NCBI RefSeq assembly: GCF_001654495.1 | Contig: NZ_CP015849.1 | Span: 4,873,501-4,937,500, forward strand | Direction: 5' to 3' | Source: Streptomyces sp. SAT1 | Lineage (GTDB): Bacteria > Actinomycetota > Actinomycetes > Streptomycetales > Streptomycetaceae | Length of the DNA: 64,000 bases | Shown: one piece after another, positions 52,451 to 61,823 of the stretch | Layout of the letters: every line of letters starts with the position of its first letter | How positions within the stretch are numbered: position 1 is the stretch's first letter | Position numbers and translations under genes: made by a program | Notes under the pieces: generated by a model | The model's input: the letters and a program-made list of their open reading frames with translations, nothing else | Databases searched by the model: none | What the model was told of the DNA's origin: nothing

Positions 52451-52954
52451 GTGCACGAAGACGCAAGGGGCGAGGGCCACGGAACGGTGGCGGACACAGC
52501 GTCGCGCGGTGGTGTGGACCGGGAGTTTCTTTCCCTGGAACGGGAGATGACCGTCCTGCTGCGACGCGCCCGCGCCAGCCAGGCGGAGATGGCCCGCGAG
52601 GTGCACCCGGGCCTGGAGTCCTCGGCGTACGGGCTGCTGGTGCGGCTGGACGAGTGCGGCAGCCAGCGCGCCACCGCCCTCGCCGCCTACATCGGCGTCG
52701 GCAAGGCCACCATGTCCCGCCAGTTGCGCGCCCTGGAGGAACTGGGCCTCGTCGCCCGCGAACCGGACCCCGCCGACGGCCGGGCCTGGCTGGTGGCCCT
52801 CACCGACGACGGGCGCCGGCGGGTCGGGCAGGTGCGCGACGCCCGCCGGGCCCGCTACGTCCGCCAGCTCGACCACTGGGACCGCGGCGAGGTCGCCGAA
52901 CTGGCCCGGCTGCTGCACGAGCTGAACGGCGTCATGGAGAAGCACGAGCGGTGA
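52451..52954 (+). CDS. MarR-family transcriptional regulator
   Basis: A 167-residue winged-helix regulator. Recognition helix segment ATALAAYIGVGKATMSRQLR near residue 75 and the wing LVAREPDPADGRAWLVALTD follow the MarR pattern. Its divergence from the GH25 gene across 281 bp suggests, but does not prove, a regulatory link. GTG 52451 is chosen with AGGGG five bases upstream; a longer in-frame start exists without a site. Confidence 0.82.
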   Translation: MHEDARGEGHGTVADTASRGGVDREFLSLEREMTVLLRRARASQAEMAREVHPGLESSAYGLLVRLDECGSQRATALAAYIGVGKATMSRQLRALEELGLVAREPDPADGRAWLVALTDDGRRRVGQVRDARRARYVRQLDHWDRGEVAELARLLHELNGVMEKHER

Positions 52955-53012
52955 CGGCGGGGCGGGCGCCCGAGGCGCGCCGCGCCCGCGGACGGCGACC
53001 GCCCCGCCCCGC

Positions 53013-53801
53013 TCACAGCCGGACGAACACCGCCGTCGCGTCGTCGTGCGTCTTGCTCCGCCCGAGGTACCGGCGCTCCTCCCGGTCGGCGCGCTCCAGT
53101 TCCCGCACCCGGTCCACCAGCGCGCCCGCGCCCTCCTTGCGCAGCAGCCCGAAGCACTGCGCCCAGTCGCCCTCGTGGAACTTCTCCACCCAGCGCGTCG
53201 CCCCGTCGGTCAGCGCGGCCAGCGCGCGCACCTCCTCGACGGGCACGCTGCCGGTCACCGCGCGCTCCGCGGCCGAGGGGTCCGCCGCCGCCGTGAAGAA
53301 GCCGCCCTCCTTGTTGCGCAGGGTGCTGTCGACCAGCGCCTCCGTCGCGAGCGCGGCGCGCGGCAGCCGGTCCAGCCGGTCGTCCAGGACCGGGGTGACC
53401 AGGCCGTCGGGCGACTCCAGCAGCAGCGCCGAGTCCGACAGGACCAGATAGTCGAGCGACAGGGCGGACCAGCGTGCGAGCACCACGGTTGCCTGCGGCG
53501 TGCGCGGGTGAGAAAGGTCACAGGTGTCCGCGTGCTCCTCCGCGGTGCCGCTGATCGTCCGCGCGAGCATCTCCCGCAGCGTCAGATCGGGTCGCGAAAC
53601 GGTCAGTTCGGTCAGCGCCCCGCCGAGCCGTGCGGTGAACCAGGGGACGGAATGCAGACAGCCTGTCTCCGTCGCGGGCGGCGTCACCCCGTCGAGGACC
53701 ACCACGGCGCCGCCCTGCCCGCAGGCGGGCAGTCCGACGGCGGCGAAGTCCTCGTTCGCACGATCCGGGCGGCCGGGCTCCGAAACAACCTCAGTTCGCA
53801 T
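53013..53801 (-). CDS. PP2C-family serine/threonine phosphatase-like protein
   Basis: A 262-residue protein with the PP2C metal motifs: RANEDFAAVG near residue 15, VVLDGVTPP near residue 36, LTDGATRW near residue 192 and HDDATAVFV at the C-terminus. It lacks a sensor domain or membrane segment. The VxDG acidic ligands are present, so Mn/Mg-dependent phosphatase activity is plausible. Substrate unknown. ATG 53801 chosen; no strong ribosome site. Confidence 0.82.
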   Translation of the reverse strand: MRTEVVSEPGRPDRANEDFAAVGLPACGQGGAVVVLDGVTPPATETGCLHSVPWFTARLGGALTELTVSRPDLTLREMLARTISGTAEEHADTCDLSHPRTPQATVVLARWSALSLDYLVLSDSALLLESPDGLVTPVLDDRLDRLPRAALATEALVDSTLRNKEGGFFTAAADPSAAERAVTGSVPVEEVRALAALTDGATRWVEKFHEGDWAQCFGLLRKEGAGALVDRVRELERADREERRYLGRSKTHDDATAVFVRL

Positions 53802-54213
53802 CCGGCCAGTCTGCACCAGCCCTTCACATGGTCCACCAAAGGGTGCTATCGACCTTGGAATTGATGCGCGGACGCCCGCCAGGCGCCTGATTTGGCATGA
53901 ATTGGCGGGCCCCGGGAAGACGTGGCGGCGAATACTGCCAAAGCCTGCCGCCGACGTCCAACCGGCCCGCCGTACGAGCCCCGGGCACGCGCCGGAGGAA
54001 CTTGCCCGCCAACTCCCCTCCGATGTTCACTCCTTCGGGTGGCCGGTCGGACGATGCGGGACCACTGCCCACCGGCACTGGGAGGGTCGGAATCCGATGC
54101 AGGCCCCCTGCGCGCGCCAAGCCGACGACGGCGCGAGCCCGGGGGAGGGTGGACGTATGCGTCGCACCAGCTGACGAGCCGCCACCCGGGCCCACGAGTA
54201 CACGAGTACAGGA
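53802..54213. other. 412-bp gap upstream of the conservon
   Basis: No gene with coding character is evident. TTTGGCA (53891-53897) and TGCCAAA (53936-53942) are a widely spaced inverted repeat. The final 40 bases have a repeated ACGAGTACA just before the kinase ATG. Confidence 0.5.
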
Positions 54214-57200
54214 ATGCGAGCACCGGTGCAGAAGAAGCGGCCTCGGCGCACAGGCAAGCAGACGGCCACCGCGAAGGGACCCGAGCACACACCCGGCACG
54301 CCCTCCGCGCCCCCCGTGGGCAAGGGCCGCCCCAAGCACGTACGCAACCGCCTCGTCCTCGCCGTCGCCGTGGTCGCCGCCGCCGTGGCCGGTGCGGGCG
54401 CGCCCTCCGTGCTCGACGCCTCCGGCCGGGTCGGCGACTCCCAGGACCTGGTCACCCTCGCCGGACAGACCCAGGACGCCCTGGCCCTCGCCCACGCCCT
54501 CGCCGACGAACGCGACGAGGTCACCGCCTACGCCGCCGCCGGCCGCCCCCGCTCCAAGGCGCCCTCCGCCCAGCGCGGCGCCCGCGTCGACCGCCGGGCG
54601 GACGACCTGCGCGCCGCCACCGGCACACCGGGCTGGCTGCGCACCGACCTCGACGGCATCGCCGCCGTCCGCCGCTCGGCGCTCACCGGGAAGAGCACCG
54701 CGCTCCAGACCCACCAGGCGTACTCCGCCGTCATCGCCGATCTGCACCGGCTCGCCGGACAACTGGCCGAGCAGATGCCCGCGCGGGCCGGCTCGGGGGC
54801 GCACGCCCTCGCCGAGCTGGACACCGCCGTCCAGCAGGCCGCCGCCGCCCGCGGACTGCTGGCCGCCGCCCTCGCCGTGCCGTACAGCACGCGGACCGTC
54901 TACGACCCGGTCACCGGCGCGCCCACCGAGACCACGGACTCCTCCAAGGCCGCCGCCAAGGAGCGCGACGCCCTCAGCGCCGCCGCCCAGCAGGCCCGGA
55001 TCCGCTCCGACGCCGCCCTCGCCGCGTTCCGCGAGACCGCGCCCGAGGCCGCCCGCGCCGCCTACGACTCCACCGTCACCGGACCCGAGGTGAACTCCGC
55101 GGCCGGCTATCTGGCCAGGCTCACCGACGCGTCCTCGCTCTCGGACGCCGACCTCACCGTCGGCGCCGCCAAGGTCGACGCGGCCCTCACCGCCCGGCTC
55201 GACCTGATGCGCGGCGCCGAGTCCTCCCTGTACGACCACCGCACCAAGGACCTGGAGCGGCTGCGCGACGACGACGTCACCGCGCTGGAACTGCGCGTCG
55301 CCCTGCTGGGCGCCCTGCTCCTGGTCGCGATCGGCATCGCCACCGCCCTGGCCCGCACCCTCACCCGCCCGCTCGCCGTGCTGCGCCGGGGCTCCGCCCG
55401 CCTGGCCGGGGCCGAGGACCCGGCGGCCGAGGAACCGATCCGCTTCACCGGCCGCAACGACGAGTACGCCGAGGTCATCCGCTCCGTCAACGCCCTGCAC
55501 ACCCAGGCCGCCGCCCTCGCCGAACGGGTCGCAACCCTGGAGACCGACCGCAAGCACCTGGTCGGGCAGCGGCAGAAGATGGCCGACGCCCGCGAGGAAC
55601 TGCGCGCCGAACTCGCCGAGGCGGCCGCCCGCCTGGAGCGCACGCGCGCCGGCATCGGCTCCACCTTCGTCAACCTGGCGCTGCGTACCCTGGGCCTGGT
55701 CGAGCGGCAGCTCACCGTCATCGAGGGCCTGGAGGAGCGCGAGCAGGACCCCGACCGCCTCGCCACCCTCTTCAAGCTCGACCACTTCGCCACGGTCATG
55801 CGCCGGCACAGCGAGAACCTGCTCGTGCTGGCCGGCACCGAGCACGTCCAGCAGCACGCCGGGCCGGTCCCGCTGGTCGACGTGGTGCGCGCCGCGGTCA
55901 GCGAGATCGAGCGCTACGAGCGGGTGCGCATCGCCGCGCTGCCGCCCCACGCGCACGTGGCCGGCTTCGCCGCCGACGACCTCTCCCACCTGCTGGCCGA
56001 ACTCATGGAGAACGCCACCTCGTTCTCCCCGCCCGAGCGGCCCGTCGAGGTCTCCGGGTGGCTCCTGGAGAACGGCGAGATCATGCTCTCCGTCCAGGAC
56101 GAGGGCATCGGCGTCGACGGCGAGCGGCTGACCCGGCTCAACGCCCGCCTCGCCGACTTCGACCCGGACGCTCCTTACACCCAGGGCGCCGAGGAAGGTC
56201 TCGGCCTCGGCCTGTACGTGGTGGCCCGGCTCGGGCACCGGCACGGGGTGCGGGTGCAGCTGCGCGCGCAGAAGCAGGGCGGTACGGCGGCGGTCGTCGT
56301 CGTGCCCCAGCCGCTGCTGGCGCCCGCCCCCGGCACCGCCGCCCCGGCCGCGGGCACCGTCTCCCTGCCCGGCGCCGAGGCCGAGGCCGGCTCCCACGTC
56401 CTGCCCGCCCGCACCCCCGACGGCACCGACCCCCTCATCGCCCTCGCCCAGAAGGCCGTACGGCAGTCCGAGGCGGCCCGCGAGAAGGCGTCAGCGGAGT
56501 CCGAGGAGGCGCACGGCAAGACCCCCGCGCCCGCCGGAGAGACCCGGGAACGGACCTCACCGCCCCCCGGCGGGGCCCGCGAGGAGGCGCCCGCGCGCTC
56601 CGAGGCGGCCGCCGCGAGGACGTTCCCGGAGGAGTCCCCGTCCGAGACGACGATGGAACTCTTCCTGCCGCCCGCGCCGGACACGCCCGCGCCGGACACG
56701 CCCGCGCCGGACACGCCCGCGCCGGACACGCCCGCGCCGGACACCTCCACGGCGGACGGCCCCGCCGCGCCCGGCCAGGGGTCCGCACCCGGTGGGCCCG
56801 CGGTGCCCGCCCCCGCGTCGGAGACGGTCTCGACGTCGGGCACCGGCCTCGTGACCGGAGCGGCCGCCGAGCCCCGTCCCGGAGCGGACCACGAGCCCGG
56901 CACCCGCGCGCACGCCGACGCGAGCCGTGAGCCCGACACCCACGCGCACCCCGGCGCACACCCCGCGCCCGGCACGCACTCCGTACCCTCCGTACCCTCC
57001 GCTCCGGCCGGAGCACCGCCCGCCGCCCCGGCGGCCCCCGTGCCGGGGCCGGCCGTCTCGCCCGAGGGGGCGGCGGAGCACAGCCGGGCGGGGGACGACG
57101 GGGAGTCCCTGACCGACAAGGGGCTGCCCAAGCGGACCCCGAGGATCACCACACCCGCCCATGCCCCGCGCCGGTCCGCCGGTTCGGTGGACGCCGAGGC

Positions 57201-57366
57201 TCTCCGCCGCCGCCTGGGCGGCTTCCGCCGCGGAGCCCAGGCGGGCTACCGCGACGTGGAGGCGGAGATCGCGGAACAGACGGCCCAGCACCACCGGCCG
57301 GCACCGGCCACCCGCGCGCAAGCCGGGGAGTCCACGGGGGGCACAGTCGAGGAGGCAAGCAGTTGA
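54214..57366 (+). CDS. cvnA: Conservon sensor histidine kinase-like protein CvnA
   Basis: A 1050-residue protein: basic N-terminus, first membrane segment (about 46-66), a large extracytoplasmic nitrate/nitrite-sensor-like domain (about 70-355), a second membrane segment (about 362-382), HAMP, then an HATPase (ELMENATSFSPP near residue 596; DEGIGVDGERL; EEGLGLGLYVVARLGHRHG). The long tail (about 705-1050) is disordered, with a PAPDT repeat, and ends in an RLGGFRRGAQAGY motif. In conservons CvnA acts with CvnB, CvnC and the G protein CvnD. The stop overlaps cvnB (TTGA). Confidence 0.88.
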   Translation: MRAPVQKKRPRRTGKQTATAKGPEHTPGTPSAPPVGKGRPKHVRNRLVLAVAVVAAAVAGAGAPSVLDASGRVGDSQDLVTLAGQTQDALALAHALADERDEVTAYAAAGRPRSKAPSAQRGARVDRRADDLRAATGTPGWLRTDLDGIAAVRRSALTGKSTALQTHQAYSAVIADLHRLAGQLAEQMPARAGSGAHALAELDTAVQQAAAARGLLAAALAVPYSTRTVYDPVTGAPTETTDSSKAAAKERDALSAAAQQARIRSDAALAAFRETAPEAARAAYDSTVTGPEVNSAAGYLARLTDASSLSDADLTVGAAKVDAALTARLDLMRGAESSLYDHRTKDLERLRDDDVTALELRVALLGALLLVAIGIATALARTLTRPLAVLRRGSARLAGAEDPAAEEPIRFTGRNDEYAEVIRSVNALHTQAAALAERVATLETDRKHLVGQRQKMADAREELRAELAEAAARLERTRAGIGSTFVNLALRTLGLVERQLTVIEGLEEREQDPDRLATLFKLDHFATVMRRHSENLLVLAGTEHVQQHAGPVPLVDVVRAAVSEIERYERVRIAALPPHAHVAGFAADDLSHLLAELMENATSFSPPERPVEVSGWLLENGEIMLSVQDEGIGVDGERLTRLNARLADFDPDAPYTQGAEEGLGLGLYVVARLGHRHGVRVQLRAQKQGGTAAVVVVPQPLLAPAPGTAAPAAGTVSLPGAEAEAGSHVLPARTPDGTDPLIALAQKAVRQSEAAREKASAESEEAHGKTPAPAGETRERTSPPPGGAREEAPARSEAAAARTFPEESPSETTMELFLPPAPDTPAPDTPAPDTPAPDTPAPDTSTADGPAAPGQGSAPGGPAVPAPASETVSTSGTGLVTGAAAEPRPGADHEPGTRAHADASREPDTHAHPGAHPAPGTHSVPSVPSAPAGAPPAAPAAPVPGPAVSPEGAAEHSRAGDDGESLTDKGLPKRTPRITTPAHAPRRSAGSVDAEALRRRLGGFRRGAQAGYRDVEAEIAEQTAQHHRPAPATRAQAGESTGGTVEEASS
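56671..56745 (+). repeat. Five tandem 15-bp repeats encoding PAPDT
   Basis: CCCGCGCCGGACACG is repeated five times (last base of the fifth changed), giving residues about 820-844 of CvnA as a regular Pro-Ala-Pro-Asp-Thr spacer. Confidence 0.9.
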
Positions 57367-57866
57367 CAGCGCCCACCACCTTCGGACTGAGCAGCGAGGC
57401 CCGCAACCTGCACTGGCTGCTGACCAACCTGGTCGAGGAGGTGCCCGGCATCCAATCGGTCGCCGTGGTCTCCTCCGACGGCCTGCTGCTCCTCTCCTCC
57501 GACCCCGAGCACGCCGGGGAGGCCCGCCGGGCCCGCGCGGACACGCCCGCCGGGCCGCGCGGCTCGGCCGCCGATCTCGCCACCATCGTGTCCGGCATCG
57601 GCAGCCTCACCATCGGCGCGGCCCGGCTGATGGACTCCGGAGCGGTCCGGCACACGATGGTCGCCATGGACGAGGGCAGCCTGTTCGTGATGTCGATCAG
57701 CGACGGCTCGCTGCTCGGCGTGCACGGCTCCGCGGAGTGCGACATGAGCGTGGTGGCGTACCACATGGCGCTCTTCGTCGGCCGCGCCGGACACGTCCTG
57801 ACGCCCGAACTCCGCAGCGAGCTGCGCAAGTCCATGGAGGCCGAGCCGGCGGAGAACACCCGATGA
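57363..57866 (+). CDS. cvnB: Roadblock/LC7-domain protein CvnB
   Basis: A 167-residue roadblock protein (about 10-135): LHWLLTNLVEEVPGIQSVAV, SSDGLLLLSSD and the central MDEGSLFVMSISDGSLLGVH. Roadblock proteins regulate small GTPases, here CvnD. It begins with TTG overlapping the cvnA stop, with GAGGAGG upstream, and overlaps cvnC by four bases. Confidence 0.92.
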   Translation: MTAPTTFGLSSEARNLHWLLTNLVEEVPGIQSVAVVSSDGLLLLSSDPEHAGEARRARADTPAGPRGSAADLATIVSGIGSLTIGAARLMDSGAVRHTMVAMDEGSLFVMSISDGSLLGVHGSAECDMSVVAYHMALFVGRAGHVLTPELRSELRKSMEAEPAENTR

Positions 57867-58309
57867 GCGCGGCGGCGAGCGGTCCGGCCGACGGCGTCCC
57901 CCGGCAGCAGCTGCCCGTACGCGGCGGCGAGCGCAGGAAGCCCGCCCGGGTCCGCCCCTACTCGCTCACCGGCGGACGCACCCGCTTCGGGCACGTCCTG
58001 CTGGTGGAGACGTTCGTCGCCAGCACCGCCGCGCTGGAGGCCGCCGACGAGCGCAAGGAGCTGCCGAGCGCCCCGCTGTCACGGGTGATGCCGGAGATGC
58101 GGGCCATCGTCGAACTGTGCCGCCGGATGCGTACGGTGGCCGAGATCGCCGCGCTGCTGAAGATGCCGCTCGGTGTGGTCCGCGTGCTCCTGAGCGACCT
58201 GGCGGACCAGGGAAAGATCCGTGTGTACGGCACCGGGACCGGTCACGGCACCGGCCGCCCGGACCGCGCTCTGCTGGAAAGGGTGCTGAATGGACTCCGC
58301 CGTCTCTGA
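57863..58309 (+). CDS. cvnC: DUF742 protein CvnC
   Basis: A 148-residue DUF742 protein: RVRPYSLTGGRTRFGHVLLVETFV near residue 31 and the wHTH-like RTVAEIAALLKMPLGVVRVL, LSDLADQGKIRVYG. Function within the conservon is unclear, though it resembles a winged-helix. It overlaps cvnD by 20 bp. Confidence 0.92.
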   Translation: MSAAASGPADGVPRQQLPVRGGERRKPARVRPYSLTGGRTRFGHVLLVETFVASTAALEAADERKELPSAPLSRVMPEMRAIVELCRRMRTVAEIAALLKMPLGVVRVLLSDLADQGKIRVYGTGTGHGTGRPDRALLERVLNGLRRL

Positions 58310-58943
58310 TTCCGCCGTCGCCCCGTTCGCGGCCGGTCCCGCCGCGTTCGACGAGCCCGACGAGACGCTGCTGCCCTGGCAGCGGGACCGCACCCGGGCC
58401 CCGATCGCCACGAAGATCGTGGTGGCCGGCGGCTTCGGCGTGGGCAAGACCACGCTGGTCACCGCCGTCTCGGAGATCACGCCGCTGCAGACCGAGGCGC
58501 TGATGACCGAGGCGAGCGCGGAGACCGACGATCTCAGCGCGACGCCCGGCAAGGTGACGACGACCGTCGCCATGGACTTCGGCCGGATCACGCTCGACGA
58601 CGACCTGGTGCTCTATCTGTTCGGCACCCCGGGCCAGCAGCGGTTCTGGTTCATGTGGGACGACCTGGTGCGCGGCGCGATCGGCGCGGTGGTCATGGCC
58701 GACACCCGCCGGCTGAAGGACTGCTTCCCGGCGCTCGACTACTTCGAGAGCTGCGGGCTGCCGTACGTCGTGGCCGTCAACCACTTCGACGGCAGCGAGC
58801 TGTTCGAGCCGGAGGACGTCCGCGAGGCGCTCACGGTCCCGGCGCACATACCCGTCCTGATCATGGACGCGCGGCGCCGGGCCTCGGCCGTCGAGACCCT
58901 GCTGGCTCTCGTGGCGCACACCCTCGAGGAAACCCCCGAATGA
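58290..58943 (+). CDS. cvnD: ATP/GTP-binding protein CvnD (small G-protein-like)
   Basis: A 217-residue GTPase-like protein. The P-loop is GGFGVGKTTLV near residue 47, the DxxG region reads YLFGTPGQQRFW, and the base-recognition motif reads NHFD in place of NKxD. It resembles Arf/MglA proteins and is expected to act with CvnB and the sensor at the membrane. The styrene-monooxygenase-like gene follows 40 bp later. Confidence 0.92.
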   Translation: MDSAVSDSAVAPFAAGPAAFDEPDETLLPWQRDRTRAPIATKIVVAGGFGVGKTTLVTAVSEITPLQTEALMTEASAETDDLSATPGKVTTTVAMDFGRITLDDDLVLYLFGTPGQQRFWFMWDDLVRGAIGAVVMADTRRLKDCFPALDYFESCGLPYVVAVNHFDGSELFEPEDVREALTVPAHIPVLIMDARRRASAVETLLALVAHTLEETPE

Positions 58944-58983
58944 TCCATCGGGCCGTCCAGAAGTCGCAGGAGGTAGCACCCGC

Positions 58984-60249
58984 ATGAGAAAGATACTCGT
59001 CGTGGGGGCCGGCCAGTCCGGTCTCCAGCTCGCCCTCGGCCTCCAGTCGCACGGGTACGAGGTCACCCTCATGTCCAACCGGACCGCGGACGAGATCCGC
59101 TCCGGCCGGGTCATGTCGACCCAGTGCATGTTCCACACCGCGCTCCAGCACGAGCGGGACGTCCAGGTGAACTTCTGGGAGTCCCAGGCCCCCAGGATCG
59201 AGGGCCTCGGCCTCTCGGTCGCCGCGCCCGGCTCCCACGACCCCGGTCCCACCCAGCGGGCGATCGACTGGCTGGGCCGGCTCGACGGGTACGCGCAGTC
59301 GGTCGACCAGCGGGTCAAGATGGCCGGCTGGATGGAGACCTTCGCGCAGCGCGGCGGCCAGCTCGTCATCCACGGCGCCGCCGTCGGCGACCTCGACTAC
59401 TTCTCCCGCGCCTACGACCTCGTCCTCGTCTCGGCGGGCAAGGGCGAGCTGGTGTCGATGTTCGAGCGGGACGCGGAGCGCTCGCCCTACAGCGAGCCGC
59501 AGCGCGCGCTGGCGGTGGCGTACGTGCACGGGCTCGGCCCGCGCCCGGAGCACCCGGACCTCGACGCGGTCCGCTGCAACGTGGTGCCCGGGGTCGGCGA
59601 GCTGTTCGTCATGCCGACCCTCACCCTCTCGGGCCGCGCCGACATCCTGTTCTGGGAGGGCATACCCGGCGGGCCCCTGGACGTCTTCAAGGGCGTCAAG
59701 GACCCGGCCCGGCATCTGGCCCTGACGCTGGACCTGATGCGGACGTTCACGCCGTGGGAGTACGCGCGCGCCACGGAGGTGGAGCTGACCGACGCGGGCG
59801 GCACCCTGGCCGGCCGCTACGCGCCCACCGTGCGCAAGCCGGTCGGGCGGCTGCCCGGCGGCGGCCTGGTGCTGGGCGTCGCGGACGTCGTCGTCGCCAA
59901 CGACCCGATCACCGGCCAGGGTTCGAACTCGGCGTCCAAGTGCGCCGCCGCCTATCTCGCCTCGATCCTCGAACACGGCGACAAGCCGTTCGACGAGGAG
60001 TGGATGCGGCAGACGTTCGACCGCTACTGGGACACCGCCCGGCACGTCACCAAGTGGACGAACGCCATGCTCGCCCCGCCGCCGGAGCACGTCCTGAACC
60101 TCTTCGGTGCCGCCGGTCAGCTCCCGCCCATCGCCGACCGCATCGCCAACGGCTTCAACGACCCGGCCGACTTCGAGCACTTCTTCTACGAGCCGGACAA
60201 GGCCGAGGCGTACGTGGCCGAGGTCGCGGGCGCCGCGCCCGCCGCCTGA
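58984..60249 (+). CDS. Styrene/indole monooxygenase-like flavoprotein (StyA family)
   Basis: A 421-residue FAD-dependent monooxygenase. The N-terminal FAD loop is ILVVGAGQSGLQLALGLQSH (residues 4-23), and the C-terminal FAD-contact region is GVADVVVANDPITGQGSNSA near residue 297. No flavin reductase partner is adjacent. It is in line with the conservon, 40 bp downstream of cvnD with a ribosome site (GCAGGAGG). Whether it is a conservon output or a separate enzyme cannot be told from sequence. Confidence 0.85.
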   Translation: MRKILVVGAGQSGLQLALGLQSHGYEVTLMSNRTADEIRSGRVMSTQCMFHTALQHERDVQVNFWESQAPRIEGLGLSVAAPGSHDPGPTQRAIDWLGRLDGYAQSVDQRVKMAGWMETFAQRGGQLVIHGAAVGDLDYFSRAYDLVLVSAGKGELVSMFERDAERSPYSEPQRALAVAYVHGLGPRPEHPDLDAVRCNVVPGVGELFVMPTLTLSGRADILFWEGIPGGPLDVFKGVKDPARHLALTLDLMRTFTPWEYARATEVELTDAGGTLAGRYAPTVRKPVGRLPGGGLVLGVADVVVANDPITGQGSNSASKCAAAYLASILEHGDKPFDEEWMRQTFDRYWDTARHVTKWTNAMLAPPPEHVLNLFGAAGQLPPIADRIANGFNDPADFEHFFYEPDKAEAYVAEVAGAAPAA

Positions 60250-60269
60250 CGTCACCGCTTCGCCCGGCG

Positions 60270-61394
60270 TCACAGCTTCGGCGGTGCCGCGTCCGCCCCG
60301 GCCGCCGCGCCCGGCGGGAGCGCGGGCGGGGCGTACCGGGGCAGCGGCCTGCCGCCCGGGTCGGGGCGCACCGCGCCGAGCACCGGGTTGGCGGTGAGCG
60401 GGGAGACCTTCACCTTCGTCCCGGGCCGGGGTGCCTGCACCACCATGCCGTCCCCGAGGTAGAGGGCGACATGGGTGGCCTTGGGGAAGTAGACCACCAG
60501 GTCGCCCGGCCGCAGCTGGGCCAGCGGGACGTGCGGCAGCCGGGCCCACTGCTCCTGGCTGGTGCGCGGAATGGGCGTACCGGCCTGGCCCCAGGCCCGC
60601 GAGGTCAGGCCCGAGCAGTCGTAGGCCGCCGGTCCTGTGGCGCCCCACCGGTAGGGCTTGCCGAGCTGGCGCACCGCGTAGCGCACGGCCGCCTCGCCCT
60701 CGGGCGTGGGCGGCCTGGCGGCGCCCAGCGCGCCGGAGGCGAGCAGCGCGGTGCGCGCCTGGTCGGTGCCGTTCTTCTCGACGGCGGCGAGCGCGGTGAG
60801 CTGCGCCGGGCTGAGCGAGGCGAGCAGTTTCTCGATGGCGTGCAGCTTCTCCCGTACGGCGTCGCGGTCCCGCTGCTGCCGCCGGGCCAGGGCGAGCCGG
60901 GCGTCGTAGGCGGTGCGGGCGGCGCGTGCCAGCCGGTCCGCCGTCCGCTCGCCGGCCGTCAGCCGGGCCACCGCCTCGGCGCGCTGCCGGGCCAGTTGCC
61001 CGATGACATGGCCCTGCTCCAGGGCGTGCTGCGGGTCGCGGGCGAGCAGCAGCCGCAGATAGGGGGAGAAGTCGCTGGTGCCCTGGTACTCCTGGCGGGC
61101 GAGCCGGCCCGCCGCCGCCTTTCCGGCGGCCAGGTCCTGCCGGGCCCGGCCGAGGGCGGCGGCCAGCCGGTCGGTCTCGGCGCGCTGCCGCTCCAGCCGC
61201 TCGGCGGTGGCGCCGTAGACCGCGGTGGCCTGTTCGGACTGCCGGTACAGGGACTGAAGGTCCGTCAGCAGCGCGGCCGTGGACGGCTGTCCGGGCGCCG
61301 CGGGCCATGGCTCGGCCGTGGCGGTCGCCGGGACGAGGGCGGCCTGCGCCGCCACCGCCGCCGTGCACACCAGGCGCAGTGTCCTGCCTGACAT
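60270..61394 (-). CDS. Secreted NlpC/P60 (C40) cell-wall hydrolase
   Basis: A 374-residue protein with a signal peptide (cleavage about residue 28, ATATA), an Ala/Arg/Gln-rich coiled coil (about 45-205), and an NlpC/P60 domain (about 230-345) with the catalytic Cys in AAYDCSGLTSRAW and His in KATHVALYLGDGMVV. It cleaves peptide stems of peptidoglycan. Convergent with the flavoprotein gene. The coiled coil, as in RipA-type hydrolases, likely controls activity. Confidence 0.9.
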   Translation of the reverse strand: MSGRTLRLVCTAAVAAQAALVPATATAEPWPAAPGQPSTAALLTDLQSLYRQSEQATAVYGATAERLERQRAETDRLAAALGRARQDLAAGKAAAGRLARQEYQGTSDFSPYLRLLLARDPQHALEQGHVIGQLARQRAEAVARLTAGERTADRLARAARTAYDARLALARRQQRDRDAVREKLHAIEKLLASLSPAQLTALAAVEKNGTDQARTALLASGALGAARPPTPEGEAAVRYAVRQLGKPYRWGATGPAAYDCSGLTSRAWGQAGTPIPRTSQEQWARLPHVPLAQLRPGDLVVYFPKATHVALYLGDGMVVQAPRPGTKVKVSPLTANPVLGAVRPDPGGRPLPRYAPPALPPGAAAGADAAPPKL

Positions 61395-61496
61395 GACATC
61401 ACCTCCGGTGCGGGGCGGTCCCTCCGCTCCACACCGTGAGGATTGGACGTATGAGCCGATTTGTGTGCCGGTCGTGCGCCGTCCGGCGCAACCAGG

Positions 61497-61823
61497 TCAC
61501 CCGCCGGTGTCACCCGGCTTGCCCTCGTCCGTGTTCCGGGGTGCCGGGCGGGACCACGGCCACCTCGGTCCGGTGCCGCGCCGGCCCTCCGGGTCGAAGG
61601 TGTACTTCCAGCCCTGCGGCAGCCCGAGCCGTTTGCTGTGCCCGCGCGGCTGCCGCCGGTAGACGAGCACGGTGGGCGGGCCGCCGGCCGGGTCCGGGAC
61701 CGGGATGCGGTACGTCTTCGGGGGGTTCCCGGTGGGGCCCACCAGCACGGGCAGCACCCGGCCGTCCATGGGCCCGCCCTCGAAGGGGGTGTCTTCGCTC
61801 TTCACGGCACCAGTGTCAGTCAT
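61497..61823 (-). CDS. Conserved hypothetical protein
   Basis: A 108-residue protein rich in Pro, Gly and Arg, without membrane segment or signal peptide. I do not recognise a family. The part VYRRQPRGHSKRLGLPQGWKY and RWPWSRP is aromatic/basic. Its ATG overlaps the end of the TetR gene upstream by eight bases, and it may be co-transcribed with it. Confidence 0.6.
   Translation of the reverse strand: MTDTGAVKSEDTPFEGGPMDGRVLPVLVGPTGNPPKTYRIPVPDPAGGPPTVLVYRRQPRGHSKRLGLPQGWKYTFDPEGRRGTGPRWPWSRPAPRNTDEGKPGDTGG

Noticed and set aside
53922-56930. 1002-codon plus-strand frame overlapping cvnA in another frame
   Set aside because: Arg/Pro/Ala low-complexity; cvnA itself has membrane, HAMP and ATPase features.
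61395-61496. Possible ydaO-type (c-di-AMP) riboswitch before the NlpC/P60 gene
   Set aside because: Such switches occur before some Streptomyces hydrolases, but only 102 bp of leader is free here and no conserved ydaO core could be found.
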